From Nocardioides sp. YR527 (GTDB taxonomy: Bacteria > Actinomycetota > Actinomycetes > Propionibacteriales > Nocardioidaceae): 64,000 bases of DNA. Position 1 is the stretch's first letter, and each line of letters starts with the position of its first letter. The notes beneath the pieces were generated by a model that saw only the letters and a list, made by a program, of their open reading frames with translations, did no database searches and had not been told where the DNA came from. The translations under genes were made by a program, and so were the position numbers. The stretch covers positions 1 to 64,000 of the forward strand of contig NZ_FNFN01000007.1 of the NCBI RefSeq assembly GCF_900101045.1, in the 5' to 3' direction. Of this stretch, positions 26,809 to 35,418 are shown piece after piece.

Positions 26809-27897
26809 TCACGGAACGGGCCAGATCACCTTGTCGTTGTCGTCGACGACGGCCTCGGCGAAGGACGTGTCGAACCAGGAGGCGGCCTGCTCGGGCGTGA
26901 CCTTCTGCCCTGCGTACGCCGTCACCACCCCGGCGAGAGCCGCGACGTTGTCGGGGTCGACCGAGCCGAACTTCCCCGGGAGCGGGTTGTCGGCCGCGAC
27001 CTCGACCTCGGTGCGCCAGATAGCCGTTTCGTGCTTCTTGTCCGATTCGGCGCCGGCCAGGTCGTGCTGGTAGCCGATGCACTCCTCGACGTGGTCGGCA
27101 GCGGCGCAGTAGGTGTAGGCCTTGAAGACGGCCCGCAGGACGTCCTCGACGGCGGTGGGGTGCTTCTCCGCCCAGGCGGGGTTGACGGAGTAGGCGCCGA
27201 GGGAGCCCGGCACGTCGAAGTCGGTCGGCTCCCAGACCGTCACGTCCTCGCCGGCCGCCTTGAGCTGGTTGGGCTCGTTGGAGACGAACCCGACCAGCGC
27301 GTCGACCTGGCCGCGGGGCAGGACACCGGGGTCGTAGCCGACCTTGACCTGCTTGACCTTCGCCATATCGACACCGGCCTCGGCGAGCATCGCCTGCACC
27401 CCGACCGGCACCCAGCCCTTGTGGCCGAGGGTCTTGCCCTCGAGCTGCTTCAGATCGGTGATGCCGGTGCCGGTCATCAGCACGTCGAGGCCGGCGTTGG
27501 AGTAGGAGGAGACGCCGAGCACCTTCAGGCCGCTGGCGTTGGAGGTCATGATGTCCTGCTCGGAGAGCGGTCCGACCTGCACCTTCCCGGCCGCGATCAG
27601 CTTGGCGTTCTGGGAGACGTCGCCCGAGCCCGGCTGGAGCTCGACGTCGAGGCAGAGATCCTTGAAGTAGCCGAGCCGATCTGCGGCGATGGCCTCCATG
27701 ATCGAGGCCGACGCCTGCCAGTAGTAGCCGGACATGTAGGTGATCTGGCCGGCCTCCTGGTTCTGCTCGCAGCGCTCGGCCGAGACCGCGCTCCCCTGCT
27801 CGCCGGCGGAGTCCGACGAGGACCCGCAGGCGGTCAGCGCACCCATCAGGACGGCTGCCGAGATGAGGGCAGCGGCGATCGGACGTACGCGAGACAT
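26809..27897 (-). CDS. NMT1/THI5-like ABC substrate-binding lipoprotein
   Basis: The 362-residue protein has a lipoprotein signal with lipobox LTAC near residue 24 and an NMT1/SsuA-like periplasmic-binding fold (YYWQASASIMEAIAADRLGYFKD, NAKLIAAGKVQVGPL and LEGKTLGHKGWVPVGVQAML). These bind thiamin pyrimidine precursors, sulfonates, taurine or related small molecules. It is the last gene of a three-gene operon with permease and ATPase. No TPP riboswitch precedes the operon, so a thiamin-precursor role cannot be argued from regulation. Confidence 0.88.
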   Translation of the reverse strand: MSRVRPIAAALISAAVLMGALTACGSSSDSAGEQGSAVSAERCEQNQEAGQITYMSGYYWQASASIMEAIAADRLGYFKDLCLDVELQPGSGDVSQNAKLIAAGKVQVGPLSEQDIMTSNASGLKVLGVSSYSNAGLDVLMTGTGITDLKQLEGKTLGHKGWVPVGVQAMLAEAGVDMAKVKQVKVGYDPGVLPRGQVDALVGFVSNEPNQLKAAGEDVTVWEPTDFDVPGSLGAYSVNPAWAEKHPTAVEDVLRAVFKAYTYCAAADHVEECIGYQHDLAGAESDKKHETAIWRTEVEVAADNPLPGKFGSVDPDNVAALAGVVTAYAGQKVTPEQAASWFDTSFAEAVVDDNDKVIWPVP

Positions 27898-27920
27898 GAA
27901 GGGCTCCTTCAACTCGAGGA

Positions 27921-28766
27921 TCAGGACTCGTGCCAGTGGAGCACTCGACGCTCGGCGAGCGTCACGAGCCAGAACAGCAACGACCCGAGCGCCGCGAGGA
28001 CGAAGATCGCTGCCCACACCGTAGCCAGTCTGTTCTGCGAGCTGGCGACCTGTATCACGCTGCCGAGGCCGTCGGCCGACCCCGCGGCGGAGAGCTCGGC
28101 CACGACGGCCCCGATCATCGACAGCGGGAAGACGATCCGCAGGGACGCGAAGACGTACGGCAGCGAGGCCGGCACCCGCAGGTGGCGCAGCACCTCCAGC
28201 CGGCTCGCGGCCACGGTGCGGTAGACCTGCAGCACCGGCGAGGGCACCGCCCGCAGCCCGGTCGCCACGTTGATCAGGATCGGGAAGAAGCAGACCAGCG
28301 CGGTCAGGACGACCTTCGGCCCCATCCCGAACCCGAGCGCGACCACGAGCAGCGGCGCGATCGCCACCAGCGGCGTCACCGAGAGCACCACGGCCACCGG
28401 CATCACAGCACGCCGCACCACCGCGACCTCGCTCACCACGACGGCGAGCGCGAAGGCGGCGACGAACCCGATCCCGAGCCCCACCAGCGCCTCGCTGAGC
28501 GTGACCAGGGTGTTGCTCAGGAAGTAGCCCGGGTCCTCGGTCAGCACGCTCGCGATGTCGCCCAGCGGCGCGAACAGGTAGGGCATCCGCCGCGCGCCCA
28601 CCTCCCAGGCGAGCCCGAGCACCACGACGAGGAGGACGAACGGGAGCCAGTAGCCCGGCCGGAGCAGCCGGGTGCGGCGGCGCAGGCGGCGCGCGGCGAG
28701 CTGCTCAGGGGTGGGGACGACCAGATGTGGCCGAGGGGCCGGTTGCGTACCTGAGTCCAGGGTCAC
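27921..28766 (-). CDS. ABC transporter permease, SsuC/ThiX-type
   Basis: The 281-residue protein has about six transmembrane helices and the BPD_transp_1 domain. The EAA-like loop is RTVAASRLEVLRHLRVPASLPYVFASLRI. A charged N-terminal stretch (ARRLRRRTRLLRPG) precedes helix 1. The GTG at 28766 overlaps the ATPase stop (GTGA). It forms the channel of the NMT1-type importer. Confidence 0.9.
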   Translation of the reverse strand: MTLDSGTQPAPRPHLVVPTPEQLAARRLRRRTRLLRPGYWLPFVLLVVVLGLAWEVGARRMPYLFAPLGDIASVLTEDPGYFLSNTLVTLSEALVGLGIGFVAAFALAVVVSEVAVVRRAVMPVAVVLSVTPLVAIAPLLVVALGFGMGPKVVLTALVCFFPILINVATGLRAVPSPVLQVYRTVAASRLEVLRHLRVPASLPYVFASLRIVFPLSMIGAVVAELSAAGSADGLGSVIQVASSQNRLATVWAAIFVLAALGSLLFWLVTLAERRVLHWHES

Positions 28767-29563
28767 GAGACGACCTCTCCGTGGCTGAAGGCGTCCCTCA
28801 GGCTGCCCCGGAGGGCGAGCTCGTAGGCGTGGAACTCGGGCGAGGTGAGGAGCTCCTGGTGACGGGGGCGTGGCAGGTCGATGTCGATCACGTCGGTGAT
28901 CCGCCCCGGTCGCGGAGCCATCACCACGACCTTGTCGGACAACCTGACCGCCTCGGAGATCGAGTGGGTCACGAAGACGACCGTCGCACGGGTCTGCTCC
29001 CACAGCTCCAGCAGCTGCTCCTGAAGAGCCTCGCGGGTGAACTCATCGAGCGCACCGAAGGGCTCGTCGAGAAGGAGTACGTCAGGACGGAGCCCGAAGG
29101 CACGTACGATCGCGGTCCGCTGCTTCATGCCACCTGACAGCTCGGCGGGCAGCTTGTGGAGCGACTCCCCCAGGCCGACCTCGCGGAGCATCGCCTCGAG
29201 GTCGGGGCGGTCGCGGTCGCGGTTGCCCCCGCGCCGATTGACCCGGTGCGGCAGGGTCACGTTGCCGAGCACGCTCAGCCAGGGCAGCAGCGCCGGAGAC
29301 TGGGGCACGAACCCGAAGGCCTTCGCCTCGGCCGCCTCCTTCGGGGTCAGCCCGCACACGGTGATCCTCCCGGCGTCGGCCGACTCCTGCCCGCTGATCA
29401 GCCGCAACAGCGTCGACTTGCCGCATCCCGAGGGCCCGATGATGCTCACGAACGTGCCGGGCTCGATGGTCAGGTCGATGTCGTCGAGGGCGACCAGCTC
29501 GGAGAGATCTGCCTGCTCGTAGAGACGACGGACCCCGTGCATCTCGATCGTCGCGCTGCCCAC
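28763..29563 (-). CDS. ABC transporter ATP-binding protein, SsuB/TauB-type
   Basis: The 266-residue protein has Walker A GPSGCGKST, Q-loop FVPQSPALLPWLSV, signature LSGGMKQR, Walker B VLLLDEPFGALDE and the switch His in FVTHSISEA. It belongs to the nitrate/sulfonate/taurine group of importers. It is the first gene of the operon, and its GTG start is 7 nt after a TACCGT -10 box. The gene is divergent from xthA across 45 bp. Confidence 0.93.
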   Translation of the reverse strand: MGSATIEMHGVRRLYEQADLSELVALDDIDLTIEPGTFVSIIGPSGCGKSTLLRLISGQESADAGRITVCGLTPKEAAEAKAFGFVPQSPALLPWLSVLGNVTLPHRVNRRGGNRDRDRPDLEAMLREVGLGESLHKLPAELSGGMKQRTAIVRAFGLRPDVLLLDEPFGALDEFTREALQEQLLELWEQTRATVVFVTHSISEAVRLSDKVVVMAPRPGRITDVIDIDLPRPRHQELLTSPEFHAYELALRGSLRDAFSHGEVVS

Positions 29564-29570
29564 GCCTCAA

Positions 29571-29576
29571 ACGGTA
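29571..29576 (-). promoter_or_regulatory. -10 box of ABC operon, leaderless
   Basis: Minus-strand TACCGT, 7 nt before the GTG at 29563. Confidence 0.42.
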
Positions 29577-29595
29577 GTCCAAAGCATCTTCTGGA

Positions 29596-29601
29596 TAGTC
29601 T
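29596..29601 (+). promoter_or_regulatory. -10 box of xthA, leaderless
   Basis: TAGTCT lies 7 nt before the GTG at 29609. Its position back-to-back with the ABC operon -10 makes this a compact divergent promoter. Confidence 0.45.
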
Positions 29602-29608
29602 GACGGGC

Positions 29609-30391
29609 GTGCGTATCGCCACCTGGAACATCAACTCCATCCGCTCCCGCATCGACCGGGTCGAGGCCTTCGTCGAGCGACACTCGATCGACGTGCTCGC
29701 CGTGCAGGAGACCAAGGCCAAGCCCGACCAGATCCCGACGATGGGGCTGGAGGCCCGTGGCTACGAGGTCGCCTCGGTCGGCTACGACCAGTGGAACGGC
29801 GTCGCGCTGATCTCCCGGGTCGGGCTGAGCGACATCCAGGTCGGGTTCGAGGGGATGCCGTCGTTCAAGGACGTCGCGGAGGCGCGGGCGCTCTCGGCGA
29901 CGTGCGGCGGGGTCCGGGTGACCTCGGTCTACGTCCCCAACGGCCGCAAGCCCGACGACCCGCACTACGCCTACAAGCTGGAGTGGCTCGCGGCCCTGCA
30001 GAAGGCTTCCCAGGCCTGGCACGACGGTCCTGCGGCGATGGTCGGCGACTGGAACGTCTGCCCCTTCGACGAGGACTGCTTCGACCCCAAGCAGTTCGTC
30101 GGCAAGACCCACCTCACCCCCGCCGAGCGCGACGCCTTCTTCGCCATCGAGAAGGACTTCAAGGACGTCGTACGCCCCTTCGTGCCCGGTCCGGAGGCCT
30201 ACACCTACTTCGACTACTACCGGCAGCGGTTCGAGCGCAACCGCGGGCTTCGCATCGACTTCGTCCTCGGCTCTCCGCTGTTCGCCGAGCGGGTCACCGG
30301 CGCGTTCGTCGACCTCGACGAGCGCAACCCGGCGATCGGCACCGGCGCCCCCTCCGACCACGCCCCGGTGATCGTCGACCTCGCCGACTGA
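29609..30391 (+). CDS. xthA: exodeoxyribonuclease III / AP endonuclease
   Basis: The 260-residue protein is a complete ExoIII-family nuclease for base-excision repair. Landmarks: RIATWNINSIRSR (Asn for metal), VLAVQETKA (metal-binding Glu), SVYVPNGR, VGDWNVCPFDEDCFD (Asp/Asn) and the C-terminal LRIDFVLGSP and PSDHAPVIVDL with catalytic Asp-His. Without the leaderless GTG at 29609 the frame would extend far upstream as a shadow of the ABC ATPase. It converges on the TfoX-like gene. Confidence 0.95.
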   Translation: MRIATWNINSIRSRIDRVEAFVERHSIDVLAVQETKAKPDQIPTMGLEARGYEVASVGYDQWNGVALISRVGLSDIQVGFEGMPSFKDVAEARALSATCGGVRVTSVYVPNGRKPDDPHYAYKLEWLAALQKASQAWHDGPAAMVGDWNVCPFDEDCFDPKQFVGKTHLTPAERDAFFAIEKDFKDVVRPFVPGPEAYTYFDYYRQRFERNRGLRIDFVLGSPLFAERVTGAFVDLDERNPAIGTGAPSDHAPVIVDLAD

Positions 30392-30397
30392 GGCCGG

Positions 30398-30727
30398 CTA
30401 CTCCTTCGGGGCCTTCGGCGGCAGCGACTCGGCGGTGGCGACGCCTCGGTGGATCCAGTCCGCCAGCGCGTCGCCCCGCAGCAGGTCGGCGGCGACGTTG
30501 ACGTAGCCGGACATCGTCCGGGCACCCATGGTCATCGGCTCGGCGCCCGCGGCGAGGGCGGTCTCGTAGGCCGACCTGCCGGTGCGGACGAGCAGGTCGT
30601 CGGCACCGACCGCGCATGCCATGTTGCCGTTCACCATGAACGCCAGCCCACCGAACATCTTCACCTCGGTGGTGCCGGCGGGCATCAGGTCCCGCACGCG
30701 TTCGGCCAGCTCGACGTTGTAGGCCAT
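30398..30727 (-). CDS. TfoX/Sxy N-terminal domain protein
   Basis: The 109-residue protein is the stand-alone TfoX N-terminal domain: AERVRDLMPAGTTEVKMFGGLAFMVNGNMACAV and GYVNVAADLLRG. In gammaproteobacteria TfoX/Sxy controls competence. The short actinobacterial proteins with only this domain have no proven role. GGAGGC precedes the ATG at 30727. The stop is 6 bp from the convergent xthA stop. Confidence 0.88.
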   Translation of the reverse strand: MAYNVELAERVRDLMPAGTTEVKMFGGLAFMVNGNMACAVGADDLLVRTGRSAYETALAAGAEPMTMGARTMSGYVNVAADLLRGDALADWIHRGVATAESLPPKAPKE

Positions 30728-30801
30728 GCCTCCATGGAACCACGAACCGCCGACGGTGCCCATCGAACGAATTGTCGGTGGTCCCTGCGAGGATCGATGG
30801 C

Positions 30802-31893
30802 ATGGAGATCTTGATCCTCGTACTCGGGCTGGTGATCGGTCTTGCCCTGGGCGCCGTGCTCGGGGTGCTGTGGGCGCGGGCCCGGAGCGTGGGGACGGTC
30901 GCGGCGGGGATGGTGGACCAGGCCGAGGTGATGCAGGGGCTCGACCGGCTCAGCGACCAGATGCAGCATCTCGACCGGGAGCGGGCCCGCTGGCAGGGGC
31001 AGTTCGAGACAGAGGTCGGGCGGCTTCAGACCGAGACCCGATCGCTGTCGACGGCACTGCGGAAACCCCAGGTCAGAGGCCGCTGGGGCGAGATGCACCT
31101 GCGCCGCGCGGTGGAGCTCGCCGGTCTGGTGGACAAGTGCGACTTCTCCGAGCAGGTCCATCTCGAGGACGGGCGCCTGCGCCCCGACCTGGTGGTGCAC
31201 CTGTCGGGCAACAAGGAGCTTGTCGTCGACTCCAAGGTCCCCCTGGACGCCTACCTCGACGCCGCGGCCGCGGACAACGAGGACGACTACCGCGCTCACC
31301 TGCGCAGACACACCGCCCAGCTGCGTACGCATGTGGACCAGCTGGCCTCGAAGTCCTACTGGCGCTTCCTGGAGGAGTCGCCCGAGTTCGTCGTGCTCTT
31401 CGTGCCGGCGGAGTCCTTCCTCTCGGCGGCGTTGGAGACCGAACCCGGCCTGATCGAGTACGCCGCGGAGCGCCGGGTCGTGCTGGCCTCACCGACGACG
31501 CTGATCGCGCTGCTGCGCACGGTGGCGCACGGATGGTCCCACGAGGCGCTCGCCGAGCAGGCCCGGGAGATCCACCGGCTCGGCCGTGACCTGCACCAGC
31601 GCCTCTCCACCATGTCCAGCCACCTGGACGGGATCGGGCGCTCCCTCAACACCGCGGTGACCCGCTACAACCAGGCGATCGGATCCCTCGACAACCGGGT
31701 CCTGGTGGCCGCCCGTCGTTTCAATGAATTATCGGTAACCGACGATGAACTCGAGACGCCGCGTCCGGTGGAGATACGCGCTGTCGAGCGGCTCAATAGT
31801 GTAAGGGAGGATGATCGGCGCGCCGCCGAGAATGACGGTGTGCCGGGCCCTACCGTGGGTTCTGATACACAGGCTGCATACGAGAGATCGTGA
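30802..31893 (+). CDS. rmuC: DNA recombination protein RmuC
   Basis: The 363-residue protein has one N-terminal membrane helix (residues 2-22), a coiled-coil region (residues 40-85) and the RmuC nuclease-like domain (KPQVRGRWGEMHLRRAVELA, VVDSKVPLDAYLDAA and EFVVLFVPAESFLSAAL). RmuC limits inversions at short inverted repeats, probably as a membrane-anchored nuclease. It is shorter than the E. coli protein because its coiled coil is shorter. A small membrane protein follows after 4 bp. Confidence 0.93.
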   Translation: MEILILVLGLVIGLALGAVLGVLWARARSVGTVAAGMVDQAEVMQGLDRLSDQMQHLDRERARWQGQFETEVGRLQTETRSLSTALRKPQVRGRWGEMHLRRAVELAGLVDKCDFSEQVHLEDGRLRPDLVVHLSGNKELVVDSKVPLDAYLDAAAADNEDDYRAHLRRHTAQLRTHVDQLASKSYWRFLEESPEFVVLFVPAESFLSAALETEPGLIEYAAERRVVLASPTTLIALLRTVAHGWSHEALAEQAREIHRLGRDLHQRLSTMSSHLDGIGRSLNTAVTRYNQAIGSLDNRVLVAARRFNELSVTDDELETPRPVEIRAVERLNSVREDDRRAAENDGVPGPTVGSDTQAAYERS

Positions 31894-31897
31894 CCCC

Positions 31898-32341
31898 ATG
31901 AGTCAGCGCACCATCTGGGAGGAAGGACGCGAGTCCGGCCGCCATGTTGTCGCGCTCGGATCCGCCACGTCGCTGACGGTGACCTTCGTCGATCTGCTCA
32001 TCGACGACCAGATCGGCCTGCTCTTCGACTTCGCCTTCGTGGCGATCGCGCTGACGCTCGCGCTGATCGTCAGACCCAGCGACTTCTTCGTGGTCGGCGT
32101 GCTCCCACCGCTGATCATGCTCGGCATCTTCATCCTGCTGGCCGCCACCCAGCCCGGGTCGATCGCCGACGCCGGGGACGGCTTCGTCCAAGCCGTGGTC
32201 AGCGGCCTCGGACACCACGCGATCAGCCTGTTCATCGGCTACTCCCTGTGCCTGGGCTGCCTGGTGATGCGCCGCCGCGTCCTGAAACAGCGCACCGAGA
32301 CCCGCGACGAGGTCGAGCGCGAGCGCGCCCTCGCGTCCTAG
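31898..32341 (+). CDS. small four-helix membrane protein (DUF6542-like)
   Basis: The 147-residue protein has four hydrophobic segments (roughly residues 18-33, 42-59, 64-82 and 104-122) and a charged C-terminal tail (RRRVLKQRTETRDEVERERA). It resembles the actinobacterial DUF6542 proteins usually found next to rmuC or xseA. The ATG is 4 bp after rmuC, implying co-transcription. The frame is open upstream, but that part overlaps rmuC. Function unknown. Confidence 0.75.
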   Translation: MSQRTIWEEGRESGRHVVALGSATSLTVTFVDLLIDDQIGLLFDFAFVAIALTLALIVRPSDFFVVGVLPPLIMLGIFILLAATQPGSIADAGDGFVQAVVSGLGHHAISLFIGYSLCLGCLVMRRRVLKQRTETRDEVERERALAS

Positions 32342-32346
32342 GGCGA

Positions 32347-32976
32347 TCAGTCCAGCGCCAAGAACCCGGAGACGTCGCCGGCACCCTCACGGATGACCTC
32401 GGGCTCGCCGCCGGACCAGTCGATGACCGTGGTCGGCTCGGCCGCGGTCTCACCGGCCTCGATCACGATGTCGACCTGATGGTCGAGCGCCTCCTTGACG
32501 TTCCATCCGAAGACCTCCGGCTCGGTCTCGCCGGGCAGGATCAGCGTCGAGGACAGCAGCGGCTCACCGAGCTCCTCGAGCAGCGCCTGCACGACGGCAT
32601 GCTCGGGGATGCGTACGCCGACGGTCTTCTTCTTCGGGTGCATCAGCCGTCGCGGCACCTCGGGGGTCGCCGGGAGGATGAACGTGTAGGGCCCCGGAGT
32701 CGCGTGCTTGATCGCCCGGAAGGCGCTGTTGTCGACGTGGACCATCGTGCCGAGCTGGGCGAAGTCCTTACAGATCAGCGTGAAGTGGTGGCGGTCGTCG
32801 AGACCACGGATCCGCAGGATCCGGTCGCGACCGTCCTTGTTGCCGATCCGCGAGCCGAGCGCGTAGCCGGAGTCGGTCGGGTACGCGATCAGCTGGTCGT
32901 CACGCAGGGCATCGACGACCTGGCTGATCAGACGGGACTGCGGGTTGTCAGGGTGTACGTCAACGAAGCGGGCCAC
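32347..32976 (-). CDS. YciO/Sua5/YrdC family protein (threonylcarbamoyl-AMP synthase-like)
   Basis: The 209-residue protein has the YrdC fold: LIAYPTDSGYALGSRIGNKDG, LRIRGLDDRHHFTLICKDF, GPYTFILPAT and KKKTVGVRIPEH. It is nearest to the YciO branch. Whether YciO-type proteins make the threonylcarbamoyl-AMP needed for tRNA t6A is uncertain, so I leave the symbol blank. I choose the GTG at 32976 (MARFVDVHPDN), 7 nt after a TAGGGT -10 box, over the GTG two codons upstream, which is only 1 nt from that box. Confidence 0.88.
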   Translation of the reverse strand: MARFVDVHPDNPQSRLISQVVDALRDDQLIAYPTDSGYALGSRIGNKDGRDRILRIRGLDDRHHFTLICKDFAQLGTMVHVDNSAFRAIKHATPGPYTFILPATPEVPRRLMHPKKKTVGVRIPEHAVVQALLEELGEPLLSSTLILPGETEPEVFGWNVKEALDHQVDIVIEAGETAAEPTTVIDWSGGEPEVIREGAGDVSGFLALD

Positions 32977-32983
32977 GGACACG

Positions 32984-32989
32984 ACCCTA
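32984..32989 (-). promoter_or_regulatory. -10 box of yciO-like gene, leaderless
   Basis: Minus-strand TAGGGT, 7 nt before the GTG at 32976. It decides the start codon of the gene. Confidence 0.45.
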
Positions 32990-33030
32990 GCGCCTCGCGC
33001 GGGCCGGTTCCTTCACCAAGGCGCCGAACC

Positions 33031-34029
33031 TCAGCCGCGCGCTGCGGCCGCCTTCAGGTCCTTGCGGAGCTCGGTGGGCAGCGCGAAGATCAGCGACTCC
33101 TCTGCGCTCTTGTGCGCCTTGGCGTCGGGGAAGCCGCGGTCCTTGAGGAACTCGACGACACCCTCGACCAGCTTCTCGGGCACGCTGGCTCCGGAGGTGA
33201 CCGAGACGCTGCGTACGCCCTCGAGCCAGGACTCGTCGATCTCGCCGGCGTCGTCGACGCGGTAGGCGGCCTTGGCGCCGGCCTCGAGGGCGACCTCGAC
33301 CAGGCGGACCGAGTTGGAGGAGTTGCCGGAGCCGACGACGATGACCAGGTCGCTGCCCCCGCCGATCTCCTTGACCGCCTGCTGGCGGTTCTGGGTGGCG
33401 TAGCAGATGTCGTCGCTGGGCGGGTCGAGCAGCTCGGGGAACTTCGCCCGGAGCGCGGCGACCGTCTCCATGGTCTCGTCGACCGAGAGGGTGGTCTGGG
33501 AGAGCCAGACGACCTTGGAGGGGTCGGCGACCTCGACACCGGGTACGTCACCGGGGCCCTCGACGAGCGTGGTCGCCTCCGGCGCCTCACCCATGGTGCC
33601 CTCGACCTCTTCGTGACCGGCGTGACCGATCAGCAGGATGCTGTAGCCCTCGCGGGCGAACCGCTTGGCCTCCAGGTGGACCTTGGTGACCAGGGGGCAG
33701 GTCGCGTCGATCGTCTTCAGCTCACGCACCGCGGCGTCGGCGTGGACCGCCGGGGAGACGCCGTGGGCGGAGAAGACGACGGTCGCACCCGAAGGCACCT
33801 CGTCGAGCTCGTTGACGAACACCGCGCCACGGTTGCGCAGATCGTCGACGACGTGCTTGTTGTGCACGATCTCCTTGCGCACGTAGACCGGCGCACCGTA
33901 GAGGTCCAACGCCTCCTCCACGGTGATCACGGCCCGGTCCACTCCCGCGCAATAGCCGCGCGGCTCCGCGAGGAGGACAGCCTTCTCGTCGTCGGAGATC
34001 AGGCGTGGGGTGCCGAGGTCGATGCTCAT
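33031..34029 (-). CDS. ispH: 4-hydroxy-3-methylbut-2-enyl diphosphate reductase
   Basis: The 332-residue protein is IspH (LytB), the last enzyme of the MEP pathway, making IPP and DMAPP. The three Fe-S cluster cysteines are visible: Cys27 in PRGYCAGVDRA, Cys111 in DATCPLV and Cys209 in ICYATQNRQ. The HGV and EHTE-like segments (FSAHGVSP, GHAGHEEVEGT) are also normal. It is full length. A TAGAAT -10 box lies 6 nt before the ATG, so the mRNA is probably leaderless. Confidence 0.97.
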   Translation of the reverse strand: MSIDLGTPRLISDDEKAVLLAEPRGYCAGVDRAVITVEEALDLYGAPVYVRKEIVHNKHVVDDLRNRGAVFVNELDEVPSGATVVFSAHGVSPAVHADAAVRELKTIDATCPLVTKVHLEAKRFAREGYSILLIGHAGHEEVEGTMGEAPEATTLVEGPGDVPGVEVADPSKVVWLSQTTLSVDETMETVAALRAKFPELLDPPSDDICYATQNRQQAVKEIGGGSDLVIVVGSGNSSNSVRLVEVALEAGAKAAYRVDDAGEIDESWLEGVRSVSVTSGASVPEKLVEGVVEFLKDRGFPDAKAHKSAEESLIFALPTELRKDLKAAAARG

Positions 34030-34035
34030 GGCTCC

Positions 34036-34041
34036 ATTCTA
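34036..34041 (-). promoter_or_regulatory. -10 box of ispH, leaderless
   Basis: Minus-strand TAGAAT, 6 nt before the ATG of ispH. Confidence 0.5.
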
Positions 34042-34058
34042 GGGACCCGGCCCGAGAA

Positions 34059-34156
34059 CGCCGAGTCGGCTCATCCTGACGCCTGCCCGCGCCGAGTCGG
34101 CTCGTCATGACGCGCCGACTCGGCCGGGATCTGGGTCAGGATGAGCCGACTCGGCG
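34059..34156. repeat. 31-bp-period direct/inverted repeat array
   Basis: Four copies of an 11-bp core occur. Two are direct, GCCGAGTCGGC at 34060-34070 and 34091-34101. Two are inverted, GCCGACTCGGC at 34114-34124 and 34145-34155. Within each pair the period is 31 bp. The outermost 22 bp (34059-34080 and 34135-34156) are perfect reverse complements. It fills the gap between the divergent ispH and xseA promoters. Confidence 0.75.
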
Positions 34157-34160
34157 GCAC

Positions 34161-34166
34161 TAAGGT
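34161..34166 (+). promoter_or_regulatory. -10 box of xseA, leaderless
   Basis: TAAGGT, 7 nt before the ATG at 34174 and just outside the repeat array. It favours that start over the ATG at 34141, which lies inside a repeat arm. Confidence 0.5.
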
Positions 34167-34173
34167 GGCTGCC

Positions 34174-35418
34174 ATGGCGTTGGACACCTCCCCCGAGTCG
34201 CCCGCTCCGGTGCGGCAGATCGCGAACGCGATCGGCGGCTGGATCGACAAGCTCGGTGCGGTCTGGGTGGAGGGCCAGGTGGCGCAGATGAGCCGACGGC
34301 CGGGGATGCAGACCGTCTTCCTGACCCTGCGCGACTCGGTGGCCGACATCTCGGTGCCCGTGACGTGCACCAGGTTCCTGCTCGACAGCCTCAGTCCGCC
34401 GCTAGTCGAGGGCGCCTCGGTGATCATCCACGCCAAGCCGTCCTACTACGCCAACCGCGGCACGCTATCGCTGCAGGCCCGCGACATCCGCCCGGTCGGG
34501 CTCGGCGCGCTGCTCGCCCGGCTCGAGCAGCGCCGGCAACTGCTGGCTGCCGAGGGGCTCTTCGCCGCCGAGCTCAAGCGGCCGCTCCCCTTCCTGCCGA
34601 CCAAGGTCGGGCTCCTCACCGCGGCCAACTCCGCGGCCGAACGCGACGTGCTCGAGAACGCGAAGCGACGGTGGCCGCAGGTGCGGTTCGAGGTGGCGTA
34701 CGCCGCGATGCAGGGCGCCCGCAGCGCCGCCGACGTCGTCGAGAAGCTGCAGCGGCTCGACCGCGACCCCGAGGTCGACGTGATCGTCATCGCCCGCGGC
34801 GGCGGTTCGGTGGAGGACCTGCTGCCGTTCTCCGACGAGCACCTGATCCGGGCTGTGCACGCCGCCCGCACCCCGGTCGTCTCCGCGATCGGCCACGAAC
34901 CCGACTCGCCGCTGCTGGACCTGGCGGCCGACGTACGCGCCTCGACCCCGACCGATGCGGCCAAGCTCGTCGTACCCGACGTGGTCGAGGAGCAGCGGAT
35001 CGTCGCGACCGGACGCGACCGGCTCCGCGGCGGGATCGCCGCGCTGATCCATCGCGAGCAGACGCTCCTGGACGCGTTGCGTTCGCGGCCGGTGCTGGCC
35101 GATCCGCGCTCGCTGATCGACGCCCGTCGCGACGAGGTCATCTCACTGCGCGACCGTGCCCGCCGCACCGTCGGCCACGCCGTCGACCGGGCCGCCGACG
35201 ACATCGGCCACCATCGTGCCCGCGCTCGCGCGCTCTCACCCCTGGAGACGCTGAGACGGGGGTACGCCGTCGCCCAGGATGCCGACGGACACGTCCTGAC
35301 GAGCGTCGCCGACGCCGCCGAGGGCGCCGCGGTCAGCCTCCGCCTCGCCGACGGCCGCCTGACGACAACCATCACCTCGATCGAGAAGACCGACCCCAAG
35401 GATGACACCGATGACTGA
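34174..35418 (+). CDS. xseA: exodeoxyribonuclease VII large subunit
   Basis: The 414-residue protein is XseA, the catalytic subunit of a single-strand-specific exonuclease. It has an N-terminal OB-fold (IGGWIDKLGAVWVEGQVAQM, then VFLTLRDSVADISVPVTC), the catalytic domain (LIARGGGSVEDLLPFSDE-like segment VIVIARGGGSVEDLLPFSDE; then SAIGHEPDSPLLDLAADVRASTPTDAAK), a coiled coil, and a C-terminal region with TLRRGYAVAQD. It overlaps xseB by 8 bp. Confidence 0.96.
   Translation: MALDTSPESPAPVRQIANAIGGWIDKLGAVWVEGQVAQMSRRPGMQTVFLTLRDSVADISVPVTCTRFLLDSLSPPLVEGASVIIHAKPSYYANRGTLSLQARDIRPVGLGALLARLEQRRQLLAAEGLFAAELKRPLPFLPTKVGLLTAANSAAERDVLENAKRRWPQVRFEVAYAAMQGARSAADVVEKLQRLDRDPEVDVIVIARGGGSVEDLLPFSDEHLIRAVHAARTPVVSAIGHEPDSPLLDLAADVRASTPTDAAKLVVPDVVEEQRIVATGRDRLRGGIAALIHREQTLLDALRSRPVLADPRSLIDARRDEVISLRDRARRTVGHAVDRAADDIGHHRARARALSPLETLRRGYAVAQDADGHVLTSVADAAEGAAVSLRLADGRLTTTITSIEKTDPKDDTDD

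Noticed and set aside
34141..34173. Upstream ATG as start of xseA
   Set aside because: It lies inside a repeat arm and before the TAAGGT -10 box, so it would not be on the transcript.
35402..35410. Upstream ATG as start of xseB
   Set aside because: AAGG touches it directly, while the ATG at 35411 has proper spacing to that AAGG.
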